Origin: Salminus brasiliensis
Lineage: Eukaryota; Chordata; Actinopteri; Characiformes; Bryconidae
Reading direction: 5' to 3'
Assembly: GCF_030463535.1 (NCBI RefSeq)
Contig: NC_132878.1
Coordinates: forward strand, 87,182,355-87,246,354
Length of the DNA: 64,000 nt
The position numbers and the translations under genes were made by a program. Below the pieces are notes generated by a model that did not search any database, was not told the DNA's origin, and saw nothing but the letters and a program-made list of their open reading frames with translations. Shown here one piece after another: positions 42,058 through 54,505 of the stretch (the first letter of the stretch is position 1; every line of letters begins with the position of its first letter).

Positions 42058-43821
42058 TTAGCTTGTGGCTAACATTTTGATTAGTGGCTAGTGTGTTAGC
42101 TTATGCGTAGTGTGTTAGCTTGTGGCTAACATTTTGATTAGTGGCTAGTGTGTTAGCTTATGCGTAGTGTGTTAGCTTGTGGCTAACATTTTGATTAGTG
42201 GCTAGTGTGTTAGCTTAGGCGTAGTGTGTTAGCTTGTGGCTAACATTTTGATTAGTGGCTAGTGTGTTAGCTTAGGCGTAGTGTGTTAGCTTGTGGCTAA
42301 CATTTTGATTAGTGGCTAGTGTGTTAGCTTATGCGTAGTGTGTTAGCTTGTGGCTAACATTTTGATTAGTGGCTAGTGTGTTAGCTTATGCGTAGTGTGT
42401 TAGCTTGTGGCTAACATTTTGATTAGTGGCTAGTGTGTTAGCTTATGCGTAGTGTGTTAGCTTGTGGCTAACATTTTGATTAGTGGCTAGTGTGTTAGCT
42501 TAGGCGTAGTGTGTTAGCTTGTGGCTAACATTTTGATTAGTGGCTAGTGTGTTAGCTTAGGCGTAGTGTGTTAGCTTGTGGCTAACATTTTGATTAGTGG
42601 CTAGTGTGTTAGCTTATGCGTAGTGTGTTAGCTTGTGGCTAACATTTTGATTAGTGGCTAGTGTGTTAGCTTAGGCGTAGTGTGTTAGCTTGTGGCTAAC
42701 ATTTTGATTAGTGGCTAGTGTGTTAGCTTAGGCGTAGTGTGTTAGCTTGTGGCTAACATTTGGATTTGTGGCTAGTGTGTTAGCGTAGGCGTAGTGTGTT
42801 AGCTTGTGGCTAACATTTTGATTAGTGGCTAGTGTGTTAGCTTAGGCGTAGTGTGTTAGCTTGTGGCTAACATTTTGATTTGTGGCTAGTGTGTTAGCTT
42901 AGGCGTAGTGTGTTAGCTTGTGGCTAACATTTTGATTTGTGGCTAGTGTGTTAGCTTAGGCGTAGTGTGTTAGCTTGTGGCTAACATTTTGATTTGTGGC
43001 TAGTGTGTTAGCTTAGGCGTAGTGTGTTAGCTTGGGGCTAATGTATTAACTTGTGGCTAGTGTGTTCGCTTACACATAGTGTGTTAGCTTGGGGCTAACG
43101 CATTAACTTGTGGCTAGAGTGTTAGCTTATGTGTAGTGTGTTAGCTTGGGGCTAACGTATTAACTTGTGGCTAGAGTGTTAGCTTATGTGTAGTGTGTTA
43201 GCTTGGGGCTAACGTATTAACTTGTGGCTGGTGTGTTAGCTTATGCTTAGTGTGTTAGCTTGGGGCTAACGTATTAACTTGTGGCTAGTGTGTTAGCTTA
43301 TGCGTAGTGTGTTAGCTTGGGGCTAACGTATTAACTTGTGGCTAGTGTGTTAGCTTATGTGTAGTGTGTTAGCTTATGTGTAGTGTGTTAGCTTGGGGCT
43401 AACTCAATAACTTGTGGCTGGTGTGTTAGCTTATGTGTAGTGTGTTAGCTTGGGGCTAACGCATTAACTTGTGGCTAGTGTGTTAGCTTATGTGTAGTGT
43501 GTTAGCTTATGCGTAGTGTGTTAGCTTATGCGTAGTGTGTTAGCTTGGGGCTAACGTATTAACTTGTGGCTAGTGTGTTAGCTTATGTGTAGTGTGTTAG
43601 CTTATGCGTAGTGTGTTAGCTTGGGGCTAACTCAATAACTTGTGGCTGGTGTGTTAGCTTATGTGTAGTGTGTTAGCTTGGGGCTAACGCATTAACTTGT
43701 GGCTAGTGTGTTAGCTTATGTGTAGTGTGTTAGCTTATGCGTAGTGTGTTAGCTTATGCGTAGTGTGTTAGCTTGGGGCTAACGTATTAACTTGTGGCTA
43801 GTGTGTTAGCTTATGTGTAGT
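42058..43821. repeat. 57-bp minisatellite, about 31 units, in invs intron 1
   Basis: The period is exactly 57 bp. The left block (42058 to about 43030) has units reading GTGTGTTAGCTTGTGGCTAA CATTTTGATTAGTGGCTAGT and then GTGTTAGCTTATGCGTA. The right block (43030-43821) replaces the middle by TTGGGGCTAACGTATTAAC. Every main unit contains the inverted pair TGTTAGC-TTGTG-GCTAACA or GTTAGC-TTGGG-GCTAAC. No CRISPR features: there is no variable spacer. Confidence 0.97.
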
Positions 43822-44112
43822 GAATGTGAAATTGCTGCAGAAGCACTTTCTGTGTGTAAACTGGGATTGTTTCATTGCTCTGAAATGTGAATTTAAACCA
43901 AATATAAAGGTGTTTTTTTTTTCAGAGCTCTGAAACTTAACCAGTAAATGCTGTTCTTTCAAGCTTATTATATTTTATTTGGGATAAGATATAAAAGGTA
44001 CAACCTATAAAAAAGTGGAATACTAAAAATATCAGGATTTATAGCCGCCTATCCAGTATTTAAATATTATAGTATTAGTATCTGTACTCGAAATCAGCAG
44101 ATACTGGTATCA
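43822..44112 (+). other. invs intron 1, short unique stretch
   Basis: AT-rich intron DNA between the minisatellite and the SINE; nothing recognised. Confidence 0.4.
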
Positions 44113-44342
44113 GTGGTTGGTGTAGCGCAACAGATAACACCACCACCTGCCATTGCGTTACAACAACACCATGTGGGAGACCAGGGTTCGATTCCCGGTC
44201 TGGGTGACTATGCTGCGCTACACCAATAAGAGTCCTTGGGCAAGACTCCTAACACTACATTGACCTCCTCTGTAATACAAGTAACCTTGTAAGTCGCTCT
44301 GGATAAGAGCGTCTGCTAAATGCCATAAATGTAAATGTAAAT
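44113..44342 (+). mobile_element. tRNA-derived SINE with LINE-type tail
   Basis: The head has A-box-like TAGCGCAACAGA (44123-44134) and a perfect B box GGTTCGATTCC (44185-44195). The body contains CTTGGGCAAGACTCCTAACA. The tail GTCGCTCTGGATAAGAGCGT CTGCTAAATGCC ends in (TAAATG)n, the pattern shared with the 3' end of a partner LINE. It is in invs intron 1, 540 bp before exon 2. It is not a tRNA gene: no cloverleaf 3' half follows. Confidence 0.8.
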
Positions 44343-44885
44343 ATCGGAAGGCAAAGGGTAATTTGAACCTCACATGTTTTAAGTTTGGTAGCTAGCTGTG
44401 TTGTTTAAAATATCAGTACTCAGATAACTTATTGCTATGGAATATATAATTATAAAAATATAATTCTTACTTTCGGATCCAATGGAACTGTTCATTGAGA
44501 TGTTATGGGCCTGGGTTGTACGTTTAGCAAGAATACCACATATATTATACTGCAAATACTACATTTTATACTGTCCCTGCCTGAAAACCTCTTGACTGTC
44601 GTATGTGGCTGAAAAAAGTGGCACATGGCGCGATCGGTGTGAAAGACTACACTGACTAATATACTTGACTAATGTTGTAGTTACCTGGTTCAAAGTACTC
44701 GGGACCCCAGTATCATTTTGACCCTAAATGCTCTTTTAATGGTCAAGCAGGGCATCACTGTAGTGTGTCTGTTCATTTGTGAAAGCACAGTGCCTTCAGT
44801 CGGGTGTGGCATGCAGCTTTGGCAGACTAGTTCAGAGCAGGTGGTTGGTGCTCGGTGTGTGAGTGATCCGCTCTCTCTCCCGCAG

Positions 44886-44994
44886 GACAGCGACACAGAG
44901 CTGCCAGGGGAACCTGCAGCGATTCTTGGCCCAGCGAGGCACTGAGCTGGGCAACATCTGCTGAGGCCTCCCCTTTTGCATGGACATGAACATG
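44886..44994 (+). other. invs: invs exon 2: 5' leader and start codon
   Basis: The acceptor is ctctctcccgcag before GACAGCGAC and the donor is AACATG|gtaaga. The exon has 94 nt of leader and only 15 nt of coding sequence. A TGA at 44962-44964 in the coding frame closes the frame upstream, fixing the start in this exon. Confidence 0.8.
44980..44994 (+). CDS. invs: invs start-codon segment (MDMNM)
   Basis: ATG GAC ATG AAC ATG, then the donor. Of three in-frame ATGs within five codons, the third (AACATGG after splicing) has the best initiation context and the first (TGCATGG) a weak one, so leaky scanning could give N-termini differing by two or four residues. Confidence 0.8.
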
Positions 44995-47900
44995 GTAAGA
45001 GCCAAACACCATCAAGCCCAGTCAGCTGGGGCTTTGGAGGAAATGACGTGCAAATGTTGGTCCTGGATCAGTTTCCATTGCTCAGACAAAATTCCAAATC
45101 CAGCTATTCAAACTAAAATGTGTTTCCAGTAACTGTGAATAGCGGGCAGTTTATAAAAATTAGACTACAAGGGAATCCCCTGATGGTACAGTTCAAAGGC
45201 GTGGATTGAAGCAGCGCCAGAATCACTGTTTACTGAACTGCTTGTTTAGAGCCATTGTACAAGTTTACCTAGCCAGTGCAGCCTATGCTAGACCTGTGAT
45301 AAGTCTACCTAGTATCATCATTAACAACCCTTTAAGAACCCTTTATCGCCATTGCACAGCTTTACAATGCAAGTCAAAACACACACTCACGCTAGAGACC
45401 AGGGGCAGTGAGCACACACACTCGGAGGGTGGGCAGCCACCCCAGTGCCCAGGGAACAATTGGGAGTTAGGTGCTTTGCCAAAGGGCACCTCTGCTGTGG
45501 ATTTAAGGCCTTGGTATTGTACCAACAGTACCAGTCCTTAACCTTTAGACCACAGCTGCTCAATACCATATGTGTTATGTTTAGTAGTCAGTGCTATATG
45601 GGTTATAGTCAATGGTCATTACTACATGGGCTATAGCCATTGGTCAATACTATATGGGTTATAGTCAGTGGTCAATGCTATATGGGTTATAGTCAATGGT
45701 CAATAGTAAATGGGTTATAGTCAGTGGTCAATAGTACATGGGTTATAGTCAATAGTCAATACTATATGAGTTATAGTCAGTGGTCAATACTATATGGGTT
45801 ATAGTCAGTGGTCAATGCTATATGGGTTATAGTCAATGGTCAATAGTAAATGGGTTATAGTCAGTGGTCAATAGTACATGGGTTATAGTCAATAGTCAAT
45901 ACTATATGAGTTATAGTCAGTGGTCAATACTATATGGGTTATAGTCAGTGGTCAATACTATATGGGTTATAGTCAGTGGTCAATGCTATATGGGTTGTAG
46001 TCAATGGTCAGTACTATATGGGTTAAAATCAATGGTCAATACTACATGGGTTATAGTCAGTGGTCATTACTACATGGGTTATAGCCATTGGTCAATACTA
46101 TATGGGTTATAGTCAATGGTCAATAGTACATGGGTTATAGTCAGTGGTCAATAGTAAATGGGTTATAGTCAATGGTCAATAGTACATGGGTTATAGTCAA
46201 TAGTCAATACTATATGGGTTATAGTCAGTGGTCAATACTATATGGGTTATAGTCAATGGTCAATAGTACATGGGTTATAGTCAATAGTCAATACTATATG
46301 GGTTATAGTCAGTGGTCATTACTACATGGGTTATAGCCATTGGTCAATAGTAAATGGGTTATAGTCAGTGGTCAATGCTATATGGGTTATAGTCAATGGT
46401 CAATAGTAAATGGGTTATAGTCAGTGGTCAATAGTACATGGGTTATAGTCAATAGTCAATACTATATGGGTTATAGTCAGTGGTCATTACTACATGGGTT
46501 ATAGTCAGTGGTCAATGCTATATGGGTTATAGTCAATGGTCAATAGTAAATGGGTTATAGTCAGTGGTCAATAGTACATGGGTTAAAATCAATGGTCAAT
46601 ACTACATGGGTTATAGTCAATGGTCAATACTATATGGGTTATAGTCAGTGGTCAATACTATATGGGTTATAGTCAGTGGTCAATGCTATATGGGTTGTAG
46701 TCAATAATCAGTACTATATGGGTTAAAATCAATGGTCAATACTACATGGGTTATAGTCAATGGTCAGTACTATATGGGTTATAGTCAATGGTCAGTACTA
46801 TATGGGTTGTAGTCAATGGTCAGTACTAAATTGGTTATAGTCAATGGCCAATACTAAATAGGTTATAGTAAAGGTTCAATAGTATTTGGGTTATAGTAAA
46901 GGTTCAATAGTATTTGGGTTATAGTTAATGCTCAGTACTATATGGCTTGTAGAGTTACACTTCAGTAGGGTGGATTTGGGTATTGTGGGTCATGTAATAT
47001 GGGAAATGATTCAGGTTTGATTCTGGCACATCTGTATATGCTTTGCTGCTAAAGAATAATTTGATTACTTAGCTAAAATTATTAAATTAATAAAAACTAC
47101 CAGAATCCCAACGGCTATTTAGCAATTTCCAAACAAGTTCCATAGATATACTCATTTTCATGTATTTTTGACATATAGTGTTGTTGTCTTATATGCCTAC
47201 GTGCGTATAGTGTTTAACATTCTGTGTAAAGGCTGTGTATGGTTTGTTATTGTTCAGTGAAGTCTATTTTTACCGTGTCTCACCCTGATTGCTTACATGA
47301 CCCGCATAGCATAGCATAGCTTTTTGTTTAGCACTGTTACAAGAACATTGTGATTATTTTTGCAATTTGTTTTCTGTAATTATTCCTAAGTTGGAAAGTG
47401 TTGCTGTGTTTTCTAGGGCTAGCAGTGTTTTCACTATTGATCTGTGTCTATGGAAACTTCGGGGGCGTACATGTAAACGACTGTTAATGTTAAGACTGTT
47501 TTGGGGTTTTGTAATTGGCCCGATTCCAGCTCTGTTTTGGTTATGATGGATTTTCTTTACAGTAAAGAGAGAAACTCATGGTATGTCACCTCCTAACTAA
47601 CTAAAGACCTAAAGTGCCCTACATTTGTATTGAATCTTTCTGTTCATTACATCATACTGTATGCAGTATAGCCTACGGCATTTCTGCACCTCACAAAACA
47701 GCTCAAACTGAGTAAAAGCTGATCAAAGGCAGCTCAAACTGCTCATAAGGTTATGTCTCCTGAATGAAATTCTCTGTTCTCGGCCCAATGTCATCATTTG
47801 CCCTTTTTGTGAGAAGCAAAGATTATCAGTGTACAAATGACTAGTAAACTGCATAAAGTCATAAAAAGTCATATGAGTTATAGGAGTAAACTCATATAAG

Positions 47901-50900
47901 TCATGGTTTCTACACCCACAGAATACATGAAACTTAAAATCGGCCTGTGACTGAAAATTAGAGAATTTAGAGAAATATTTGTGTAGTGCACTATATAGGG
48001 AGTAGGGCACCAAGCCCCCCTCCCCCCTGTTTTACAGCAGTCTTGACTCTTGATTTTATTTCCCCCCAGAAATCCATATAGACCCAGCGCACAAGCAAAA
48101 GCCTTTTAACAATTTAAAGTACTACAACGTGGTAAAATGCAGTGGGAGAATATGGTGGTTTGGTTACTAAATATGGTATCTGAGACAGTCTGTGGTACCT
48201 GGGGTATATGATATCATGCCAATTGTTTGTCAGACACACAGGAGAGCAGCTCATCACAACCAGATTCACCAGATATTGAAAACTGGTTGCTTCATGAACT
48301 AGGCCTCGTGGCTTTGCCTGGTGCCAGTGCCACAGCGAGGGCACACAGCATAAGGCGAAGCAAAAGCTGGGGACGCAAGCCAGCATCAGGATCCATGCTA
48401 GGCTATAAGCTAACCTTAGCTGACCAGCTTTATCATCTCTTTAACTAGCGGTCATCTCTTCAGCTAGCACTACAGGACAGGAGTTTAGCACCTTTAGCAC
48501 TAACATCTGATAAGACTCAGAAATAATTGCAAAAATATTTACAACTTTGTTGTTACTTTGCTAAAATGCAGTGTGATGCTATGCTATGCTATGCTATGCT
48601 GTGAGGCTTTTGTTTTTGTTGTAAACCTATGCATCTATGCAGAGCTTAGAAATTATTCACAAGCCCCCCATAAAAGAAAAATGGTCGTGTTTCATTCTGA
48701 GCCAAAATAAAAGTATTTTGTTGTTGTTGGTTGTAAACGAGCTTATTTAACCGCATCTGTGCAGTTTTCACCCCAAACACAGTCATATTTAATATTTGCA
48801 CATCAAACAACCGCTTAAAAACTCAATGTATATGTTCTATGACACATTTTAATATGCATGAGCTAAGGTGTCATGTAAAAATAACGTGGTCGTATTACAC
48901 ACTGTGTGTAGGATCTAAATACCGTTCTGCGTGTTTTGTGAAATAGCCCTGTTTACATGCACAGTCTTATGAATATGGCCCTGTTTGTTGCTGCATTCAA
49001 TTTTGTATATAGCGCCACCTACGTTCGTGGTGGGTAATGCTTGCACATGCACATTTTAATAATAGTTGTCATTCATTTGGTCAGATTCTGAAAAGACACT
49101 GACAGACTGAGAGCCAGCTGGGTGTAAATTTCTTGTTCCAGTCACACAACAAGCTGTTATTAAATGACACCTGAAACTGTTATTCCCTGAAAGCTGGTTT
49201 TGAAGTACCAAAAAAAAGCTCTGCCATGTACTGTGTTCAGTTCTGACTGTGACCCTGACGTTAATATTGGATGAAGTGTGGGCTAAGTGAGTGTTTCTGT
49301 GGGAAGCTTAGCTGTCTCCAGGGTTAACCAGGCTGTTAATAATTGATGAGCTGATGATTCCTCTATGCTTGTGTGAGCAGGTTAATAGAATAATGCAATA
49401 ACACACTTGCTGACTGTGTTGATAGAATAATGTGTGAGCATGTGTTCGGAACATAATATGGTGAATATGAGCCATGAATAATGCGCACACACACACATCC
49501 GCACATAGACACCACACAGTTCTATCGCTATCTTCAGGTCTAGCTGTTGCATATCTGTCTAGATTAGCCCCCTGACCATCTCTCTTCTCTCCGTCATTGA
49601 TTTTCTGTTTGTTTTTCAATCACATTATTTCCCGTGTGCAGCGCTGCAGCCGGCGGCTAAATGGCCCCTCTCTTTCTAATTGGACGTTTAATTAGATCAC
49701 AGATTTGGCCCAATTAGGTGCTGTTGGGGGGTGAGGGCTTGCCCTGGGGGTGTGTGGGTTAGCTCATGTGTCCGCATGTGTGTGTTTCATAGCGTGTGTG
49801 GACAGAATGGTGGAAACAGAAAGAGAAATGTGTCTTTCTAGGCTGGCTCATTATAGATGCTAGATGGGGGGTTTGCCAAATTGTCCCCCTTTCTCCCCTT
49901 AACCTGAAGCCCCTAGTGGCCTATCCAAGCAGCCGTCCCATCTCTCAGCTGTGGGGGATGGTCCCAGCCACAAGTGCAGCCACAGTTTGAATCAATGCAG
50001 CTCTACCTGCTTCCTATCACACCCCTCTGTGTTATAGATCAGCCATTGATCCTGCTCCTTCATTGAAAATTGAGGCCCTGTCAATCATTGTGGTTAAACA
50101 AATGTAATAATGCACCAAACTGTCATGTGATTGGCTTGGTAATTTAGAACATGTGGTCAGTGTGGTCGTAAAATGAAATTACAGTGGTTTCTGAGACTGT
50201 GTCACTAATGACGTTTACCTGATTAGTAATGAGCCAAAATGTTATTTCTGTTCTCATTTGCCTTTAAAAAAATAGACCAATATAGAGACTCTAAGTCACA
50301 CTTGCACAAAATGACCAAATACTGGCTTTTGTTATATTGGTACATATTGTGAATAGGCCTGTTCTGATTATTCATTGCTCTTATTTGAGATTTGATTAAG
50401 ATTATTATTGTCCACAGTCATACATTTAGTTTCACATCAAGCAGAATGTAAATTGGGCTCATCAGGTTGGGGAATATAACTACATGAAGGAATGTATAAA
50501 TTAGATAGAACATTTATAGATATTGTATAGATTTATAGATACATGTTATAGATTTTACAGGGCTGCCTCACAACTTATCCTAATGTGAAATTTTGAGTTG
50601 ATTGTGATTATTTAAAATGACAGCTTCAGTTTGATGCTCCTCTGACTGTAACAGGGAGAACAGCATCTCTGTCCTTGCCACTCAGGACCTGTACGATGCT
50701 ACTGCACCATGGAACTTTGGTGGAGCTGCACAAGACCTCTCACGTGGACTGTGGAACTTTGCTGCGTAACCCCAGTCATATTTGTGTAAAATCCTGGACT
50801 ATTACTCTGCCACCTCAGTCCACATGCTTCTTTCACTTCACATTGTCAGAAAAAGCAGGGGTACAGCTGTTCATGAGGGGGAGTTCAAAGTACAATTTTT

Positions 50901-53900
50901 ATTGACAACAGTGTACAAGTAAATTAGACCACTTCACTTCATGCATCTTGAGTATCAGGGTTATATCTGGATAAGGCCAAGACAACTAAAATTGCAAGTG
51001 TAGACGCAACCATGACTTATTTGAACCAGATACAAATCTGATCACTCAAGCCGATCACTTCTGGAAGTGGTCTGAGACGCATTTGAGTCGCATGTTGCGC
51101 AACGTAAATGCATTTGTCTCTCAAGACACATTCAGCCAGCAAATGCTCGGTACAACTGAAACTCAGGTAATATTTGCAGTGCAATGAGCGAAATTGCATT
51201 TTCCATCCCACACAGCAATCAGATTTCAGTCTGACTAGCCAGAGATGACTTTTGACTACCGACTGTGAATCAGACATGTATAAAGTACTAGAGACCCAGA
51301 CTTGAGTAAAAGTACAAGTGCTTTATCAAAAAGGTGACTTGAGTAGAAGTAGAAGTGTTCTTTAAGCTCCAGACTTAAGTGGAAATACTAAAGTATTTGA
51401 CATTTTGTATACGTACTGAAAGTAAAAGTACAGGTATTGTGTTCTGTTGTTATGACAAAGCAGTCAAAAGTTTGAATATCATTGTTTATATTAATTTAAA
51501 TGCTCAGACTTAAGGACAGTCACAATTCCTTTGGCTGTAGTACAAGGACAGGAATGTACAGGAAAGAGTACATGTACATGAGTCTTCAGTTAACTCTCTA
51601 AAAGAAAGACTTAACAGAACTGACAGCAACCTGCCACATACAAGTGATTTGCATGTAAAAAAGGAGAGCAGCTTAAAACCCTGAACTTCTCTCTCTGTAA
51701 ACAAAACCACAGCTAAAAGATCTCAGGCCATTAGGCCACATTATTTGAAGGTGGTGAAGATGGTGGTTCTTCTTTTTCTTCCATCTGGAGATAAATTAAC
51801 AGAGCTCTAGCGTTAGTGTCCTCACTGCAGCAGCGGAGTGAAAGGAAGAACAGCAGCATGCTCGCTCATGGCTCGATCACCTGTTCTGCTCAATGTTGAG
51901 GTGGCTTCATCAAACTCGGTGACAGCGCCATCTACTGCTCTGGGGGTGATAATGTTTATTGTTATTGGGGGTTATTGGGGTGAAATTGTAATAATTAATT
52001 AAGTAATTAATTATTAAGTAAGTAGTTCATTGAGTAACGATGCAGCACATACAATTAAAGTAAAAAATACAATTATAATAAAAGTATTATACTCATCCAA
52101 AATATGTAATGAAGTAAAAGTGGAAGTAGGAGAAAAAATGAATTGTCCAGTTGAGTGCTTTATCTCTGCTGTGAATGCATGTGGCAAATCAGGATACAAT
52201 CCAGATACTAATCACATGCAATGACCAGGTGTAAACAGGAAGGGGGGGGGGGTATCTGTAGGGGGAGCCCAGGAGCAAAAATGACCAATTCTCGCATAAT
52301 ACTGCTTTAAGCTTACCACGGTTATTTCCCACATGTATAGTCCCTTACAAGTATATTACATCTCAGAAAGCTGGATGTGACTTGGGTTTACTGGGTTGAG
52401 ACAAGTGAATGTGAATGATGGAAGATTATAAACATAGCCACATGTTAAATTTCTTTACAAAGAGCACAAAAGGTGTTGTTGCTGTTGCACACAAACCTCC
52501 AAAATGTCAACTTTACAGGAGAAAAACCTTCCTACCTTCCAATGGAGGTTAGTGTAAAAAATGTGTCCAAGTCAGTCTGGAGCATTTCTGTTGGTCCGCT
52601 GTAACAATGTAAGAGACCCTAAAATGGCCAAAAGTGAACAAAAAAAATACAATCAGCAGAAATATTTCTTTTGAAGCCTTTTAAAGTCATCTTTCATATT
52701 TATTACTCATGTATTAGAGAAGTAGCAGTGCTGTGACACATTGCCTTGTTTAAAAGTAATTGGTTTAGTATATCCAAGCCTATATCAGCCATGCTTGCGA
52801 TGCGTTACTCAGCCTTACCCACAGCCGTTTTCACTTCCTTTTTCTGTTCTTTGGGTTCTGGTTTTAGTCTCATTTTCAACCTGCATGCTTTTCTTAAACC
52901 ATACAATGAAAACTAACTTCACAAGCCCCAAACATCTCACTTCCTTTGATGCTCTCCATGCTTTTCGTAGCAGTATGATGCTAAGCATAATATGAGGTTG
53001 GGCAAAAGTATGGGCCGAATCGATCCTCAAGCTCACCCTTACTAATGGTTTAGCTATGCTGTTTCCTTTTTTAATTTGTATATATGACATACATACCTAT
53101 GACATAGGAAGGCAGGTGTGCCGGTGATGATCTAGGCATGCATTTGGCATGATTCCTAGGTTGGGTATAAGTTCAACTATTTGCAAACTATTCTTGTGCT
53201 ATTTCTGTTACTCCAGTGCAAAACTAAACATGTCTCAGATGATCAGTGTTTGGGGTGAGGGGAAGATGGTGTACATTTTTTGCCAAGCAGCCATATCGAT
53301 ATATATGTTTATATGTGTTATATATATGTTTTTTTCTTTTCTTTGGGTATACTGAGTAATTGACTCCCAAATGGTGCAGCTGGCTAAGTTTTAGCACTAT
53401 CAGAGATTGCAAGGTCGATCCCCAGCCATGCCACAGGCATCCATGGTTCTGTTTCAGGTGCTTTCTGCTGTCCAATGACGTTGCACCAGTGGCAGTTTTA
53501 ACGGTTGTGGTTGACTAGCTTCACATGACAAGAAGAAAACACATGCAAGTCATCGTTTACCCAAATGACTAAATTAGAGAGTAAGTTGCATAAAAATCTT
53601 CCCCCTTCACTTTCTGTAATTATAACAGTAAGTTCTTTACAGTACTTTACACAGCAGAAAGTCTCATTTGGACACAATCCTGCCCTTACTCCAGATGTAA
53701 CACCTCAGTCAGGGTTTTTTTTTGTTGCTGCTTTAGTTATACGTTGGAGCTACGAGGCTAATGTTGCTAACAAGCACTTGATTCTGATAGCCATACTAAT
53801 TCTTTCCATAAATACATGCTCACACACTTCCCCTTCAACCCGCTGAAACCACTTCCAGCTCTTCATTAAGGTGGCACCGACTTGTCCATGTGGTTTAGGG

Positions 53901-54436
53901 CTCAGTATGACTATAAAAATGAACAGAACTTCACTTTGTGGCGAAAAGCAAGGACGACTGTTTTAAACAACAGATGTTGTGCTAAGTTCCGACTCGTTCA
54001 CAGAATCCGACTCTCTCTCCCTCTGCCTGAACCCACATCTTGCAGGTATATGGACGCTGCGTTTGGCAATTTCTGTTGTGTCTATTAATAAAAAGTGCAC
54101 TGTACCACATTTAGGGAAAGATTTAGGTAACTTTGGACTTGTATTTATTGGCCTTGTAATTCCAGTTTAAAAATTAGGGAGAAAAAAAATCCACACCAAA
54201 AATAAGGCTTCTTGGTTGCTCAGCTAAATCTGGGGTAATTGAAAAATGGTTTAAATTGTTTATTAAATTGTATATGTAAATTACCAAATTAGATTGAAGA
54301 TTAAAGAGTTTATTGTAATATGCACAGCAGAAATAAGCAGTTACACTGTACAGTGAAATTACTTTGCAGCTCCTGCATTTACCAACATAATCTTAAATAA
54401 TCATAAATATCAATATAAAAAGAGAGAAACAGAATA

Positions 54437-54505
<69 letters not shown>

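Noticed and set aside
42058..43821. CRISPR-like regular repeats
   Set aside because: Units are contiguous with no unique spacers, in a vertebrate intron; this is a minisatellite. The same applies to 45575-46950 and 59160-60250.
44113..44342. tRNA gene (good A and B boxes)
   Set aside because: No cloverleaf or acceptor stem can be drawn and a LINE-type tail follows; it is a SINE. Same for 39736-39909 and 57430-57680.
48227..48448. 73-codon frame MSDTQESSSSQPDSPDIENW...
   Set aside because: Looks protein-like in composition, but has no recognised family, no splice context and no neighbouring exon; possibly a retroelement remnant, so not called as a gene.
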